Shown one piece after another: positions 33,918 through 45,453 of a DNA stretch of 64,000 bases. Both the position numbers and the translations under genes were made by a program. Numbering within the stretch: position 1 is the stretch's first letter; each line of letters opens with the position of its first letter. The stretch is from positions 17,984,275-18,048,274 of the forward strand of contig OX104123.1 in NCBI GenBank assembly GCA_944474755.1. The letters are read 5' to 3'. The notes under the pieces were generated by a model that saw only the letters and a list, made by a program, of their open reading frames with translations, did not search any database and had not been told where the DNA came from. This stretch comes from Limnoperna fortunei (lineage: Eukaryota > Mollusca > Bivalvia > Mytilida > Modiolidae).

Positions 33918-34439
33918 AAGAAACTGAAATGGTTGTTTAATATTCTTTTCTTAAATAATATTCTGCAAATATTTCAGTGTTTACGAGAGAACTAGCATAT
34001 AAAAAGGAAAAGAACAACATGGCTAGGTTTTGAAATGTTCGAAATGGCCACCGCCAATTAAAAGTAAATTGGATTGATTCATTAAAAATTAAGAAATAGA
34101 GCTGTAAAAATGTCAGATTTTTAACGATATTTGGTTTGCGTTATTGCAGATAAAATTGTCTCGAGGGGCACGATTGCAAGTGAAATACAATTCTGTTGGT
34201 GGAAGGTAAATTTCAAAGACTTGTAGACATCATAAGTACTTAACATCAGTACTTACGGTTCTTATGGGTGTTCTACATCCAGGGGACATTTTTCTGTAAT
34301 AGCCCTTTCAAGAGATTAAACTGACTGCAGCAAAATACTGCACAACAGAAAGGTATTTTGTTACCGACTTTAATCCCAGTTATTTAATTCTTTACCTCGA
34401 TTTTCAGCTGTTTTTTTCAAGATGTAAAAAGAAAAGCAG
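33918..34439. other. No gene recognised
   Basis: AT-rich flank of the gypsy element. No motif or repeat assigned. Confidence 0.35.
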
Positions 34440-34870
34440 GATTTACATTGGAAGAAAAAAATCATGACCAACAAGAAACAAACATCGATGTACTTGACAC
34501 CACACTAATTACACAATAGGCAGATGAAAATGGAGATGTATATATAGAGGAGAAACAAGTTCAGATTGATCAGTAAAGTTCTTCTGAAGAGGAGCTTAAA
34601 AAGGAAGAAAGAACTGAAAAAACATTCTGGAAAAGATATACAATTATACCCAAAATATATGTTAGAAGATCTTAGAACAAGCACGTTTAGCTCTAATGGG
34701 AAAATTAATAAAACTCGAAGAGTTTGGAACGAAGTCCATGTCTGCTTTTACTGTAAGAAAACTATAACTAATTTCTCAAAACATTATGAGGAAAGTTCAT
34801 GAATATGAGGATCAAGTAAAAGCTAAAAACACAGACCCAAAAATTGGGTTAAAAAAAAGTTCGAGCAAAG
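34440..34870 (+). pseudogene. Zinc-finger protein fragment, copy 2
   Basis: Second copy of the sequence at 4581-4990. The best frame (34566-34802) gives a Lys-rich stretch (KRKKELKKHSGKD), then PKYMLEDLRTS, RRVWNEVHVCFYCKKTITNF and SKHYEE. That is a C-x2-C...H type finger whose second His (VHEYEDQVK) is in another frame after a one-base shift near 34795. Similar fingers occur in uncharacterised mollusc and fish proteins, some linked to Crypton-like tyrosine recombinases. No neighbouring recombinase is present here. It is a fragment, not a gene. Confidence 0.5.
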
Positions 34871-34879
34871 TTTCAGTTC

Positions 34880-36052
34880 ATAAGTAAGAACACGTACATT
34901 TTTGAAGAAATCATGAAGCGGGGGGTATCAATGGTGAGCATTGCTCAGTTTTCTTTTTTCACGTAGTTTTATTTATTTTTCTAGCTTTGGGAAAAGATTT
35001 GAGGAGTAAGAGCATGAAGAGGTCTAACAGTGAGAGGGTTCTTGGCTCACAGAAATTAGGTTGTGTATCCTAGGTTGTTTAATAGTGACACTTATCCCCA
35101 GAATTGTCAAGTTTTTTAGTGTCCTATTTGCAACAATATTAAATATTCTTGGGGCTATTCTAGTGAAAATTGCCCAGGGGTGTGGCACGCCACTTCTTTC
35201 TTAACCCCTATCAGTAGTGTATAAATCATTGTTACAGCACAGTGCAGGGTGGTGATATAGTGATAGGATGACGTAATCACCTTCTGTGTTAATGTTAGTG
35301 TGTTTGAAAAATTCTTGGGTTGTGTAACTATCCCTTTCGATAGAAGTCTGTTTATTTGCTAAAGTAGCAAATCTTTAAGGGTGGATTTTTGTAATAATAT
35401 ATCCTCTTTTTTTTATTTGTGTTTATCCGTAAATGCATCCGTTTTGCATTCAGATATTACAATTTCAACCGGAAGCAGTGATAGTTTCTAAGTGCAGGGT
35501 GGTTAGCTGGATTGTGTGTTGTGTACAAATCGCCTACAAAGCTAATGTTAGGATGGTGTAATCCCTAAGTTGAAAATTCAAGGCTTGTATTACTACTAAT
35601 TATTGACAGAAGCATATGTTTATTTATAAAAGTAGCAAATCTTATAGGGTTTGTCGGTTATAAGTTTTGGTTGTTTTTTTTTACATTATCAACTGTCAAC
35701 AAGTTTACTTTGTACACGATATAATAAGCAAATTATTGAACAGGTGCTTATTACAATTATTTTCTGTTTTCTTTGTCTAAATGTAAAAGTGACCCAAGCT
35801 GATGGCATTACAACTTTGATGCATGCACAATGAAGATTAAATACCAACATAATAAAAACACCCTTGATAATAAATAGTATTTATTAATGTATATAACTGA
35901 AATGACATATTACTCAACTGGAATGTTAACATGAAAACATTAGAACATAAAAATCTGAGTTTACAATGTGTGTAATAGTTAACCAAATATAAATAGCGAG
36001 TAAATACATGAAGGATCCTGTAAATATTCAACATTAACCCTGAGTTTTGAGA
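34880..36052. other. No gene recognised; diverged internal duplication
   Basis: T-rich sequence. Two diverged modules (about 35235-35400 and 35490-35665) share 'gtgcagggtggt', 'taatgttag', 'ggatg.cgtaatc' and 'gtttattt..aaagtagcaaatct'. The phrase 'ccgtaaatgcatccgttttgcattcagatattacaa' near 35425-35465 recurs at 39655-39690. The lower end contains a likely AATAAA (minus strand, near 35880) for the gene at 36053-37340. Confidence 0.4.
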
Positions 36053-37340
36053 TCAATACGAATTCCACGTCTCATTGAAAATTGTTCTAGTATACAACAC
36101 CTGTATGAAAAAGACCACAGCAATGCCAATTTCTACTGTAAAATATGAAGCTTTACCTGTAATGCTAACCGCTGTACCAATTATCCAAGGTGTTGTATCC
36201 TGAAATTATTTTTTTAAATCATTTAAATAAAGAAAGAAGTGTCATTCATTAATTTTAATATTGTATCATTTTGAATCTGTAAAAGTTTGTAAACAAATGA
36301 TATGAATAAACACAAATAAATTAGTCTGTTTAATTCTCCAATATTCTGCGAATAGTATCGAGTGAACAAAATTCTTCACTACATTAATATATCAATTTAA
36401 TTGTAAATTATGACATTAAAGTAGGGAATTTATTGCATAATATTCAGTTTCACTTACGACAGTTGTAGAGGGTTGTATGGTATGACTTATACTAGTTGCT
36501 GATCTAGTTGTGGTTTCAACTGATTTGTCTGCAGTTAGTGTAAAGGTCTTCGACAGAACCCCATCGTTACTTGGTGACAAAGCAGCCTAAGTGTCACATG
36601 AATCCCCTCATGTATAGTATCAGTTACTGTACTTGTTTCAGAGGTTGTCTGAACCCTCTCAGTTGTAGTCTTAAGGTTTGATTGGATACTTGTAAGCTCT
36701 GATGAGATCTGTAGATAAATGTATGAATATTAATATAAACACTATTGTTACTGTTTATTAAATCCTAAATTTTTGTATGAATATGCAATCATATGCCCCC
36801 CCCCCCCCCCCAAAAAAAAAACAAACAAACAAAACATTGCAATCTTATCATGACAGAGATCATTGCTCAAAGTTTATTGCTTCTAAGACAGGTAACATAC
36901 AATATATAGTTTTTATCAATATTTATGTCTTACAGTAACACGTCGTCAGATCTACTTACACAAGTCTTCCCATTAACGGTAACTGTAACAGTGCTGGGGG
37001 CTGAAACAAAATCACATTGACCATTTTCAATGTCTATAACTTTTAAGTGTGATTTTTCCGAAGTGTCCACTCGTAAATGGGATTCCGATGTAAGTCTGTC
37101 AAAGGTTAGCCTCTCGACGGACTCCTGCCCTTGGTCATTGAATAAATAAATTCCTGGTCCATCATAAAAACAAGTTAACTTTGTAATTGTATAAGTTATT
37201 GGATTGACACTGCTTGCTTTGCAAGTTTGTGCATCCAATTTCACACACTCAGTATAACACAAACCAAACGCAATAATAACAACAACGATTACAGTTTCCA
37301 TCTTCATCTTTTCCACGACCCGCCAATTGTCAACAAACAT
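36053..37340 (-). CDS. Putative secreted or single-pass membrane protein, three exons
   Basis: Minus-strand exons with GT-AG borders: 37340-36960, 36708-36458 and 36199-36053. Exon 1 holds a signal peptide, best from the Met at 37307 (MKMETVIVVVIIAFGLCYTE), then an ectodomain with several Cys (QTCK, TKLTCFYDGPG, GQCDF, NGKTC). Exon 2 is Ser/Thr-rich (TTTERVQTTSETSTVTDT), a mucin-like stalk. Exon 3 has a hydrophobic stretch (TVEIGIAVVFFIQVLY), so probably a membrane anchor with a short tail. Exon 2 is 251 nt and its two halves read in different phases, so one base appears missing near 36595; this could be a pseudogene or a sequence error. The family is not recognised. Splicing is predicted only from motifs and phase. 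Confidence 0.5.
36796..36834. repeat. C-run/A-run simple repeat
   Basis: A homopolymer C run directly followed by A and CAAA repeats, inside the first intron of the minus-strand gene. Confidence 0.8.
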
Positions 37341-38030
37341 TACGTAATTTTTTTCTTACAATTTTTTTAGAAAAAAAATTTAAATTTATTTTCAATTGAA
37401 TCTTTATTAGTTTTTAATTAGTGTGATTTTTCTTTTTAATTAAAAAAAAAATCATTTATAATTGAAACGATAATATGTGCATTGAACCATGACAATTTTA
37501 CCATCAACTGGAGACAACTCTTTATTTTATACATGTATTTAGCCTGTAATACAATTTTTATATAATACGTAAACTTTAACGAAAAATTGTTAACAAAATT
37601 TACATACATCATATTTAAAACTGTATTAAACGTAACTGAATTATTAAAAACATTTTTTAACCAGTCTTTTAATTTACAGTTTGTGTACAGAATAATTAAA
37701 CTATTTAAAGTCCACACCGTCGGATTTTGATAAACAAACATGTAATTTTCCAATAATTAAAAGTATTTTACACTATTCTAACATAATGAAAAAACGACTC
37801 TCCCATTCTTTAATATTTCCGCCCATCATGTCAAAATTATAGGATAGCAATCTAGGAGGAGTTACAGAAACCGTATAAACGAAAAGAAACTTACACAAGC
37901 ATACACATAACTTTTCAGTTCGTGAACACGCCCAACTAAAAATAGTATAAAATCTTAAACACTTTAATTATTTTTCCCTTCCTACATTACTTTATAATTA
38001 TATTACATTACTTCGTAATTAATATTAAAC
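37341..38030. promoter_or_regulatory. Intergenic region between divergent genes
   Basis: AT-rich 690 bp between the start of the minus-strand membrane-protein gene and the plus-strand PC4-like gene. It could act as a shared promoter, but no specific element can be pointed to. Confidence 0.3.
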
Positions 38031-38711
38031 ATGGCAAACGTAACCGTCTTTCAGCAAACTACCAACAAAACTGGAGAGACAGAATTCAGAGTTAAGTTTG
38101 GTAGAAACAAATCGTTAGTTTACAGAAAACATGATCAGTATTTTTACCTAGACTTTTATGATAATAAGCCTGGGAAAACTAAATTTAACGGGATTTGCCT
38201 AGGACTGGACGAATTGGACTTCCTTATTTCCATTCGAAGTGAATTGGATTCACTCCAAACCAACTTCCAGCCTCTGGTAAGTATTTGTTTTTTATTGTTT
38301 TCATCTTTTAATCTAATCAACCTTATTAGATTCATTAAATCCGACACAGTTACTCAAGTTTCTAGTTGAAAATTGATGTATATGTATGTGTATGTGTGTG
38401 TGTGTATTTGAAAAGTTTACGAGCACATACCCACTCCCCCTTTTTAATGAGTGTAATAAAGATTTTAAAGCGGATTCTCTTTTCCTTAGGAATCTAAAGC
38501 ATCAGATGAGGAAGAACAACAACCAAACCCTCCAGCTAAAATCATCGATGCTAGTAAAGAACCAGGATTATGTCAGGCGTGCTCGAAAGCTTCGGGTAGC
38601 AAAGACTACATGGAGCCGTCTGCAAAAAAAACTCATTATGAGGACGTGTCTCCAGTACAAGAATTCGCTGATCAAGACTTTTTCGATCAGTTTTTTTATC
38701 CAATGTTATGA
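38031..38711 (+). CDS. Two-exon gene for a PC4-like small protein
   Basis: Exon 1 (38031-38276, 82 codons) ends at CTG/GTAAGT. The intron ends TTTTCCTTAG near 38490, and exon 2 (about 38491-38711) keeps the phase and ends TGA, for about 155 residues. Residues 15-75 (TEFRVKFGRNKSLVYRKHD, YFYLDFYDNKPG, NGICLGLDELDFLISIRSEL) resemble the PC4/p15 ssDNA-binding coactivator domain: beta strands, a G-I-x-L turn and a closing helix. Exon 2 is acidic and Pro-rich, then has CQACSKASG and ends in an aromatic DQDFFDQFFYPML. PC4 proteins bind ssDNA and stimulate transcription. Similarity is by pattern only. It faces the DNA polymerase remnant tail to tail. Confidence 0.5.
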
Positions 38712-39122
38712 ACTTATGTTATACGGATGAAGAGAGTATGTCGATCCACTCGTCATATATTTTTATATTTAAAAACAATTGTTCCAGAAAACCAAGAATT
38801 GGATCAAACATTACGATAACATTGCTTAACAATAATTTATACTTTTTACATTGTTTTTTTATATATCATAATTTTGATATGTATATACCTCTAAAGAAGA
38901 TAATGAGAAATAAAGATATATATAACTTTAATGATGAACATAGTACTTAAACTAAAATGACAACAGCAGCACATGGGTTGCTAGTGGTAACTGGTCAAAC
39001 TTTAATCCATTGAACAAATCATAACTTTGTTAACCAAAATATCAAACATTTTACATTAAATATATTTTATTTCATTTAATATGTACAGGAATTTAATTTT
39101 TAAATACAGATACAATTATTGA
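38712..39122. other. Spacer between converging genes
   Basis: AT-rich, with no supported coding sequence. It should contain the 3' UTRs of the PC4-like gene and the polymerase remnant. Confidence 0.35.
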
Positions 39123-40979
39123 TTACTTTATGTTGTGATTTCCGAAACTAAGTGAATTCACACTGTCAAGCCAATATTTTTTATCATCAAACGCTGATAA
39201 AGTTCTTTTTACAATAGTATCAATGAATAGTTCATGGTTTATGCTACGAATAACGTTCATAGAATGTAGTGTATTGACTTCTTCAAACAAACACTGTTTG
39301 AAATGTTCATGTTTCAATGTTTTTTCAATGACACTTTTCACGACTCCTTTAGCAACCTTCTTTTCCTTCCGACATGCCATTTCTTCTCCTTGTTGTTTTT
39401 TTTGTTTTAAATCATACATTAAGCTGTACATTTTTGGACGTAACCCCACAAACTCCTTGATTGGAATTCCTGAAAAAAAAACACACACTAAGTCATCGGT
39501 ATAAAAATTTGCATAATCAAATAATCTAAAGTAAAAAGATAGGAAATGTTATTATAATAGACAAAAATAGTTGTTATTTTTCTCACTGCATACATGAGAA
39601 ATATTTTTCAATACTGTAGGCGAGAGAAAGTCGTTCATTGTTCTATGTCTGTCCGTAAATGCATCCGTTTTGCATTCAGATATTACAATATTGTATACAA
39701 TTTTTACCGGAAGCAGACGGTAGATAGAAAGGATATGCGTTTACTGTTTAGGTATAACGGTGTAATGTTTTTAGGAAATATAATGCGCAAAACCATATAA
39801 TATATTATAACTTTAACAAATCAAACAAGATCTACAAACTTTTTTGGAAAGCTTTTTTCAAACAAGCATACCTCCAAGCTCATCTTTCATTTTCCCAGGT
39901 ACTTTGTTATAGGCATTGGAAAACAGGGGATGATCCTTTGGATAGTTGGATGTGTCTAGGAGATTAGCAATCATTTGCATGTCCTTGTAGACGTCTTGTG
40001 TTTTGATTTCATAACAGAGGGAATCTGTCAAAATAAAGATGTGAATTTCTTAAAGATATAAAACAAAAACAAACCCAACAATACAAATAATAATTTCAAT
40101 TTTCTTCAAATTAAAATGCAGGTTTTCAGTAGATTGTATTAAATAATTAATGTCACATAAATTTTATCGTATAAATTAATTGTAGCTGTAGTAAAAAACA
40201 TAAGTAACAGTAGTAAATCTTGATTTACTTGGAAAAAGGCAATACCTGTATCTGTAAACAATAACTTTAGATTTTCACCATACATCGGTTTCATCACTTT
40301 ATAATGGAATTCATACATTGTTTTTTTGGAGAGATCTAAAATGGCTTGTCCGACATATATTGGTTTGTTTAAGGTGAGATTCACTTTTTTGTTCAATACT
40401 CCAACAAGATCCTCATTGAAGATGTGTATTCTTTCAAAGGATGGCTTGGCTACATATTTTTTAAGTTGCTTAGGTGAATTTATCAGATGAAAGCAGATTC
40501 TATCTCTCACATTTTCCAAACACACTGAAATGAATTAGTGCAAACATTAGAGATTAGAAAACCACATTTCACAATTAAAGTATGAAATTCAAATTAAGCT
40601 GTCATTTATGATAAAAATAAGAAATATTTCTCATGAGAAGAAAGTTATTTTTATTAATAATTTTTTTAATATTGATTGTTTATTTTATTTTATTTATTCA
40701 TAATCAAATTTACCTATTACACATGAGTTTGAAAAAATCCTTTTCAAAATCATTTCTGGCATTTTTCCTCATTTCGGAATTGAAGTCAATATATGTCTTC
40801 AACCATGAAGACTGCTGAAAAGCAAGAATCCTGTGAATCTTTGTAATCTTCATCCCCAGCTCCATGTAAAGTTGCAAATTCTCATAATGTACAATGTAAT
40901 TGGACTTGTTTTCTAACGTTGGTACTAGTTTTTTTGTTTTGATTCTAGATTTCTTTTCTCCATTTAATGGTTTAAATAG
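39123..40979 (-). pseudogene. C-terminal half of a protein-primed type-B DNA polymerase, four exons
   Basis: Minus-strand exons with GT-AG borders and matching phases: 40979-40714, 40524-40246, 40024-39872 and 39469-39123. Exon 1 has [15 protein letters not shown] and a palm helix. Motif B (Asn-Ser ... Gly-Lys) crosses the exon 1/2 junction. Exon 2 has FNEDLVGVLNKK and LNKPIYVGQAILDLSK. Motif C (Asp-Thr-Asp) is split by the intron between exons 2 and 3. Exons 3 and 4 carry GKMKDELGG and FVGLRPKMYSL, then SINHELFI and LSAFDDKKYWLDS. This pattern is that of Polinton/adintovirus/bidnavirus-type PolB. The start of exon 2 has lost about 11 bp after the motif-B glycine, breaking the frame. The exonuclease and N-terminal palm are absent, so it is a fossil of an integrated virus-like element or a captured gene that decayed. 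Confidence 0.72.
39655..39725 (+). repeat. Short direct repeat inside a polymerase intron
   Basis: 'ccgtaaatgcatccgttttgcattcagatattacaa' followed by 'accggaagcag' matches about 35425-35480 in the same orientation. It contains the inverted word AATGCA...TGCATT. Confidence 0.55.
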
Positions 40980-41554
40980 CTAATGAGTTTTATGGTAAGC
41001 AACAACCTATGCCAAATGATTACAATTCTCATGGACTCGCATCCTTTGATCTAACTGAGTAAATGTAATGATACTTAATTTCCAGACAGAAAGCAATATT
41101 ACATAAATTTTAATATTTCTTAGTAGAAAATATTTCTACCCATATTAAAAACGAACTGTTTTAATCCATCACTGTTCCATGCATATTAGTGTCATTACTT
41201 TGAAACATACATGGTCCCAAAGAAGTCTCTGTTAAAAAGGTTGACCCCACAAACTAGCGATTTACTTTTTCTTCTGTATTTACACACCGTTAAGATACTT
41301 TACATAACCTTAATTCACATAGTGAAATGTTTGTTTGAAGAGAGAACATTGATTGAAAAGAGAATTAATGGATATTAAATTAAAAAAAATGTATGGTACT
41401 TGTTCTTAAAGAATTATAGTAATTATCAACTATGCTGGTGATTTTTACATTTTATTTTATTACCAAGTTGTGTTTTTGGAATACGTGTATTGGTTCTTTG
41501 TTACCAAAATGTGTTATTTGTTAGTGTTAAAGCAGTACAATAAGTAACTGTTAC

Positions 41555-41944
41555 CATTTGCCTCTAAAATCTTGTTCGTAACAAATACACTAGCTGTACT
41601 TGTTTGTTCCATCTGTGTTAAATGATTTCCACAAACATCCCATACTTCTGCCTGTGGTGTAAGCCGAATAATATTGTTTTCAAAGTTTAATCTGCCTGAC
41701 AGTGTGTTTCTGTAAGTTTCTTGCATAGTGTGGCTAAAATAAAATGATATTCTTTGTTGGTATGTCATATTTGTCTTTGGAATCTCATTTTCTTGTTCTA
41801 AAAATATGTTAAAAGAAATGTTTAAATGGATACATCTGACCACAAGGCAATTACCTGTCATGCATTTACTTCCATCTGTGTATTTCTGTATAATTCCGTC
41901 AGCTTGATTGGAGGTATGATGATTATACTCATAGAGATAAATAT
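41555..41944 (-). CDS. Two consecutive exons of an unrecognised gene
   Basis: Minus strand: exon 41944-41855 (90 nt) and exon 41797-41555 (243 nt), both with an AG acceptor after a pyrimidine tract and a GT donor, joined in phase 1. The first reads IYLYEYNHHTSNQ and QKYTDGSKC. The second reads NMTYQQRISFYFSHTMQETY, LSGRLNFENNIIRLTPQAEV, then WDVCGNHLTQ. No family was recognised. The next exon downstream in the same phase was not found, and it does not join the polymerase exons in frame. It may be part of the same element or an unrelated gene whose other exons lie outside recognisable sequence. Confidence 0.35.
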
Positions 41945-42104
41945 CTAAAAAAAAGAGAATTACATATAGTTTGACTGGCCGAAAATGTTTTATAACATTT
42001 GGACACGTATTATATTTGCCGACTTAGATCGTGTGGATGACGGGCAAAATGATGCAAGGATATGTGTATGTTAAAATATGTGTCTGTCCGACAGCAAGCC
42101 TCGA

Positions 42105-42430
42105 TTTGGTTGGCCCAACGTCGGAAAACATCGTTAGGCCAATGTTCTAAGTGCAAAGTGTGCCAACGTTGGGCCGACATGTTAGATTAACGTTGTAAAA
42201 TCAATTTGCCAACTGCAAGCCAACAGTCATATCTATCCGCCAACCTAGAGCCATCGTTGGGCCAACATTGTCATATCAATCCGACAACCGAGAGCCAACG
42301 TTGTCATATCTATCCGCCAACCTAGAGCCATCGTTGTTCCAGAGTCATCATATCTATCCACCAATTGATAGCTAATGTTGGCCCATCTTTATCAAAACGG
42401 TGCCGACTATAACCCAGTCATGTATCAACA
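42105..42430. repeat. Degenerate minisatellite based on GTTGGCCCAACG
   Basis: Repeated words 'ccaacgttgggcc', 'gccatcgttgggccaacattgtcatatc' and 'atctatccgccaacctagagcca' recur with a period of about 50-60 bp. Non-coding. Confidence 0.65.
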
Positions 42431-43003
42431 AGCTACTAACATTGGACTAACATATTGGTTTTATGTTTTGCTAATCTATATCAAAACAGGTCAGACTAGA
42501 AACGAAACATAGATGTACCAAACATATATTAGAAGTTAACATTCTTGGTAAAACAGCCAAATTGTATTTGCATAATGTGCTAATAACAGATACACATTCC
42601 TATGAATCCAAATAAAATAATACTAGCTGAGGATAATTATTAAGTACATTGAGGGATATCACCATTTATTATTCAATGTTGAAAGGAATGAAAATCCTTG
42701 TAGATGTAAAAGTATAACTCCTTGTACAGACATAGTTCTATGATAATAAAAAAAAATGCAGAACACACTGCTTTTTCATATTTTATAGAAATGCATGATT
42801 AATATACAAAACTTTACATTTTGCAAAACTAAACTTGTTTTGGGAGTATGAAAATATACACAAATTATTATGGATACTGAAAATTGGTGTCTGTCGAATG
42901 GTACATGCATATTATTTAGCAGCCAAAATATATGTTTGGTAATATAAATTATATCTATTATCAAAATGCTAAAAATATTATAATAATGCTTAGTATATAA
43001 ACA

Positions 43004-43153
43004 ATACATATACAATACTAGATGTTGCGAAGGCATTAATCAAGCCTGCTATCATACATATACAATACTAGATGTTGCGAAGGAATTAATCAAGCCTGCT
43101 ATCATACATATACAATACTAGATGTTGTGAAGGAATTAATCAAGCCTGCTATC
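43004..43153. repeat. Perfect-length tandem repeat, 3 x 50 bp
   Basis: Three units of 50 bp starting at 43004, 43054 and 43104 (atacatatacaatactagat...gcctgctatc), differing at only two or three sites. Confidence 0.95.
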
Positions 43154-43632
43154 ATAACAAAAAAACAGTTCTCTATTGAAAGATGATGTTCGTCAGAAAA
43201 AAAATGTCACTGTTTAATTACTTTGGAATATTTTCATATTTTACTCAATTAAATCAATTCATTTTGTATACGATGAATGTATTTATTATTGACATTTAAA
43301 CAGGAAATGCAAAACTTCACTTTAAAAAATAAGACTACTTTCATGTTTTACTCCTTATTACACGTGCTCTGGCATTAATATAGAATTAAACACCGTTTTA
43401 AATGAATTTATCCGTAAATGGAATTAAATCACTTAAATCAATAATCTGAAGGACTTTTATTGTGTTGGTGAGCGAGTTGGTCTTGTTGATATACAATGTT
43501 ATTCCATAAACCATCCGATTTTAAACTTTTTTCTTTAACACCGAAAGAAAAGTTATTTAAATTTAACAAATCATTAATGACAATTCATCAATTAAATATT
43601 TTATGATTGATCGCTGTAAATTTTGAATGCTT

Positions 43633-43761
43633 TATTTACACGGGTTACAATAAAAGTACTTTGGTCATCGCCATTGATCCAAAAATAAATTTAGTCTGTT
43701 TACACTGGTTACAATAAAAAAAGTTTGGTCATCGTCATTGATCCAAAAATAAATTTAGTCT
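43633..43761. repeat. Tandem duplication of ~65 bp
   Basis: Two units beginning 'tttacac.ggttacaataaaa' and ending 'gatccaaaaataaatttagtct'. Confidence 0.85.
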
Positions 43762-43977
43762 TCTTCAATTATTAAAAAAAAGCTCTTAAAACCTCAACAG
43801 GAAGTAATCTTAACCAATCAAATAAACACATTTCTAAATATGCAAATCTTATTACAAATATAATATTTAATAAAACAAACATAACTGGTGTTTTATTATA
43901 GTTACTTCCATCTACATGTAATTGTTAATTGTTACATCAATATGAAGGTAAAAAATAATTGCTAAATTTTTCACTCA

Positions 43978-44991
43978 TTTGTATTTGATGCAGCTTGTTT
44001 TTGTCCATTTCTTTTTTTCCTCCCACCATTTCTATCTGCTACATATCGTACCCAGTCCTTTGATAATGTCCTTTATTTCTTTATCTGTAGCCTGGCTACA
44101 GATTCTGTTTTGTCTCACTGTTTCTGTTGAGAACAACAAAATTAGAATCATTTAAAATCCCTGATATTATATATCAAAAAATCTTGGTATATCATTTAAA
44201 AAATTAATAGGTAACAATAAAATCAATAATAGTATGGAGTTAATCAAAACTTAATTAACTGCATTACAATATTTATGTTAATGTTTTTGCCCTGCACTAA
44301 CATTAAAAGAGAGTTAAACAATCAAGACATAAACCGCAAGGATGAAAATGGCTTCTTCCACCCCTTTCCGCGCCAGTTCAGCTCTAACGATACAGTGTTT
44401 TCCAACTGTTTGCTTGATGTCAGTCCCACTTATTGTACTCAAATACCTGACCTGAAATACATATATTTTTCGTCAGGAAAAACAATAGATAATGCTTATA
44501 TACATATATGCTTGATATACAACATTCAGGGTCATTTTACACATGCCAAGTTTGTCTGAGTATTCATATTTCTATTCTGTTTTTTTATAGGTTTATTTAT
44601 TACTTTTTAAAACTTCTTTTTCAATTTTGATTTAAAGTGAAAAGATATTGTTTAGTTCTCATGTCTAAAAAGCAAAACTTCAAATCATTCACATCCTTAG
44701 GTTATGTTTATCATCAACACATTAAATTATCTCAAATCTACCAACATAATTAGTATGAAATTCCTACCATTTGTTTTTTGACATCTTCGTCATTGATGGC
44801 AGTTTCTAATTCATACAGCTCATTCACCGTCCCGAGTGGAAGAGAGGAAAGCTGCACGTTTACATCATTCCCAGTCTGATCAGATGTTTTTACCGCATCA
44901 AGTTTTGTCAAGATTGATTGCAATAACATGGTGTTTTGGTGAACTTGCATCTCGATTTGTTCCATACATGTCAGGAGTTTAACTTCAAAAC
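43978..44991 (-). pseudogene. DUF4806-like gene, three probable exons
   Basis: Minus strand. Exon 44991-44768 (AG acceptor, GT donor) reads FEVKLLTCMEQIEMQVHQN, LLQSILTKLDAV, SSLPLGTVNELYELETAIND and EDVKKQM. This is the coiled-coil then LPL-T-EL-LE pattern of DUF4806 proteins. An exon from 44451 downward continues in phase (VRYLSTISGTDIKQTVGKHC, VRAELA). A last exon near 44127-43978 reads QATDKEIKDII and then, after a one-base shift, KDWVRYVADRNGGRKKR before a stop. N-terminal exons are missing or interrupted by the SINE at 45119-45353. DUF4806 proteins are poorly characterised and often mobile-element linked. The TNP2-like transposase lies just upstream on the same strand. Confidence 0.45.
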
Positions 44992-45118
44992 CTAAAATAT
45001 GAATAAACAAGTACATACTCAGTAAAAAAATATGTATCATAAAAAATAGCATGCTCGAGAATGTGACGGTCTTTAAAGTAAACTTTAGATTTTTACCTTT
45101 TTATTGGATTTTTGGTTG

Positions 45119-45353
45119 ATTGTTTGTATAGTGTTTAACGCCACTTTCAGCGAGATTTCAACTACTTAAACAAGCGTTTTTATTGGGGGATGAAGCCGGG
45201 GAACCCGGAGAAAACCTGAAATTTGGTAGGAAAACTTTATTAAGATTGCTGTCGAGCACACCCTGCCCAACTCAAACCCGCAACATCAGTGTTGAAAGAC
45301 CATGTGATTAATAGAAGACGAATTATCTTAACCTCTCGGCCACAGAGGCGCCC
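45119..45353 (-). mobile_element. Decayed tRNA-derived SINE
   Basis: Minus-strand copy of the SINE at 7066-7330. The head (CTCTGTGGCCGAGAGGTTAAG) and tail (GCTGAAAGTGGCGTTAAACAC) are recognisable, with many substitutions and small deletions. No clear target duplication. An old insertion. Confidence 0.75.
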
Positions 45354-45453
45354 GTTTTTATTGGTGTTTTAACAATTAAAATATTTAATTTGAACTCTTT
45401 AAGTGGCAGTTGAGATTGGGGTTGAGGCTGATTTTTCTAGGAACCGTCCTGAC

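Noticed and set aside
41555..41944. Joining these exons to the polymerase remnant
   Set aside because: Phases do not match (phase 1 donor to a phase 0 exon gives an immediate stop), and the residues do not resemble PolB.
43004..43153. CRISPR-like array
   Set aside because: Repeats are directly tandem with no spacers, in a eukaryotic sequence.
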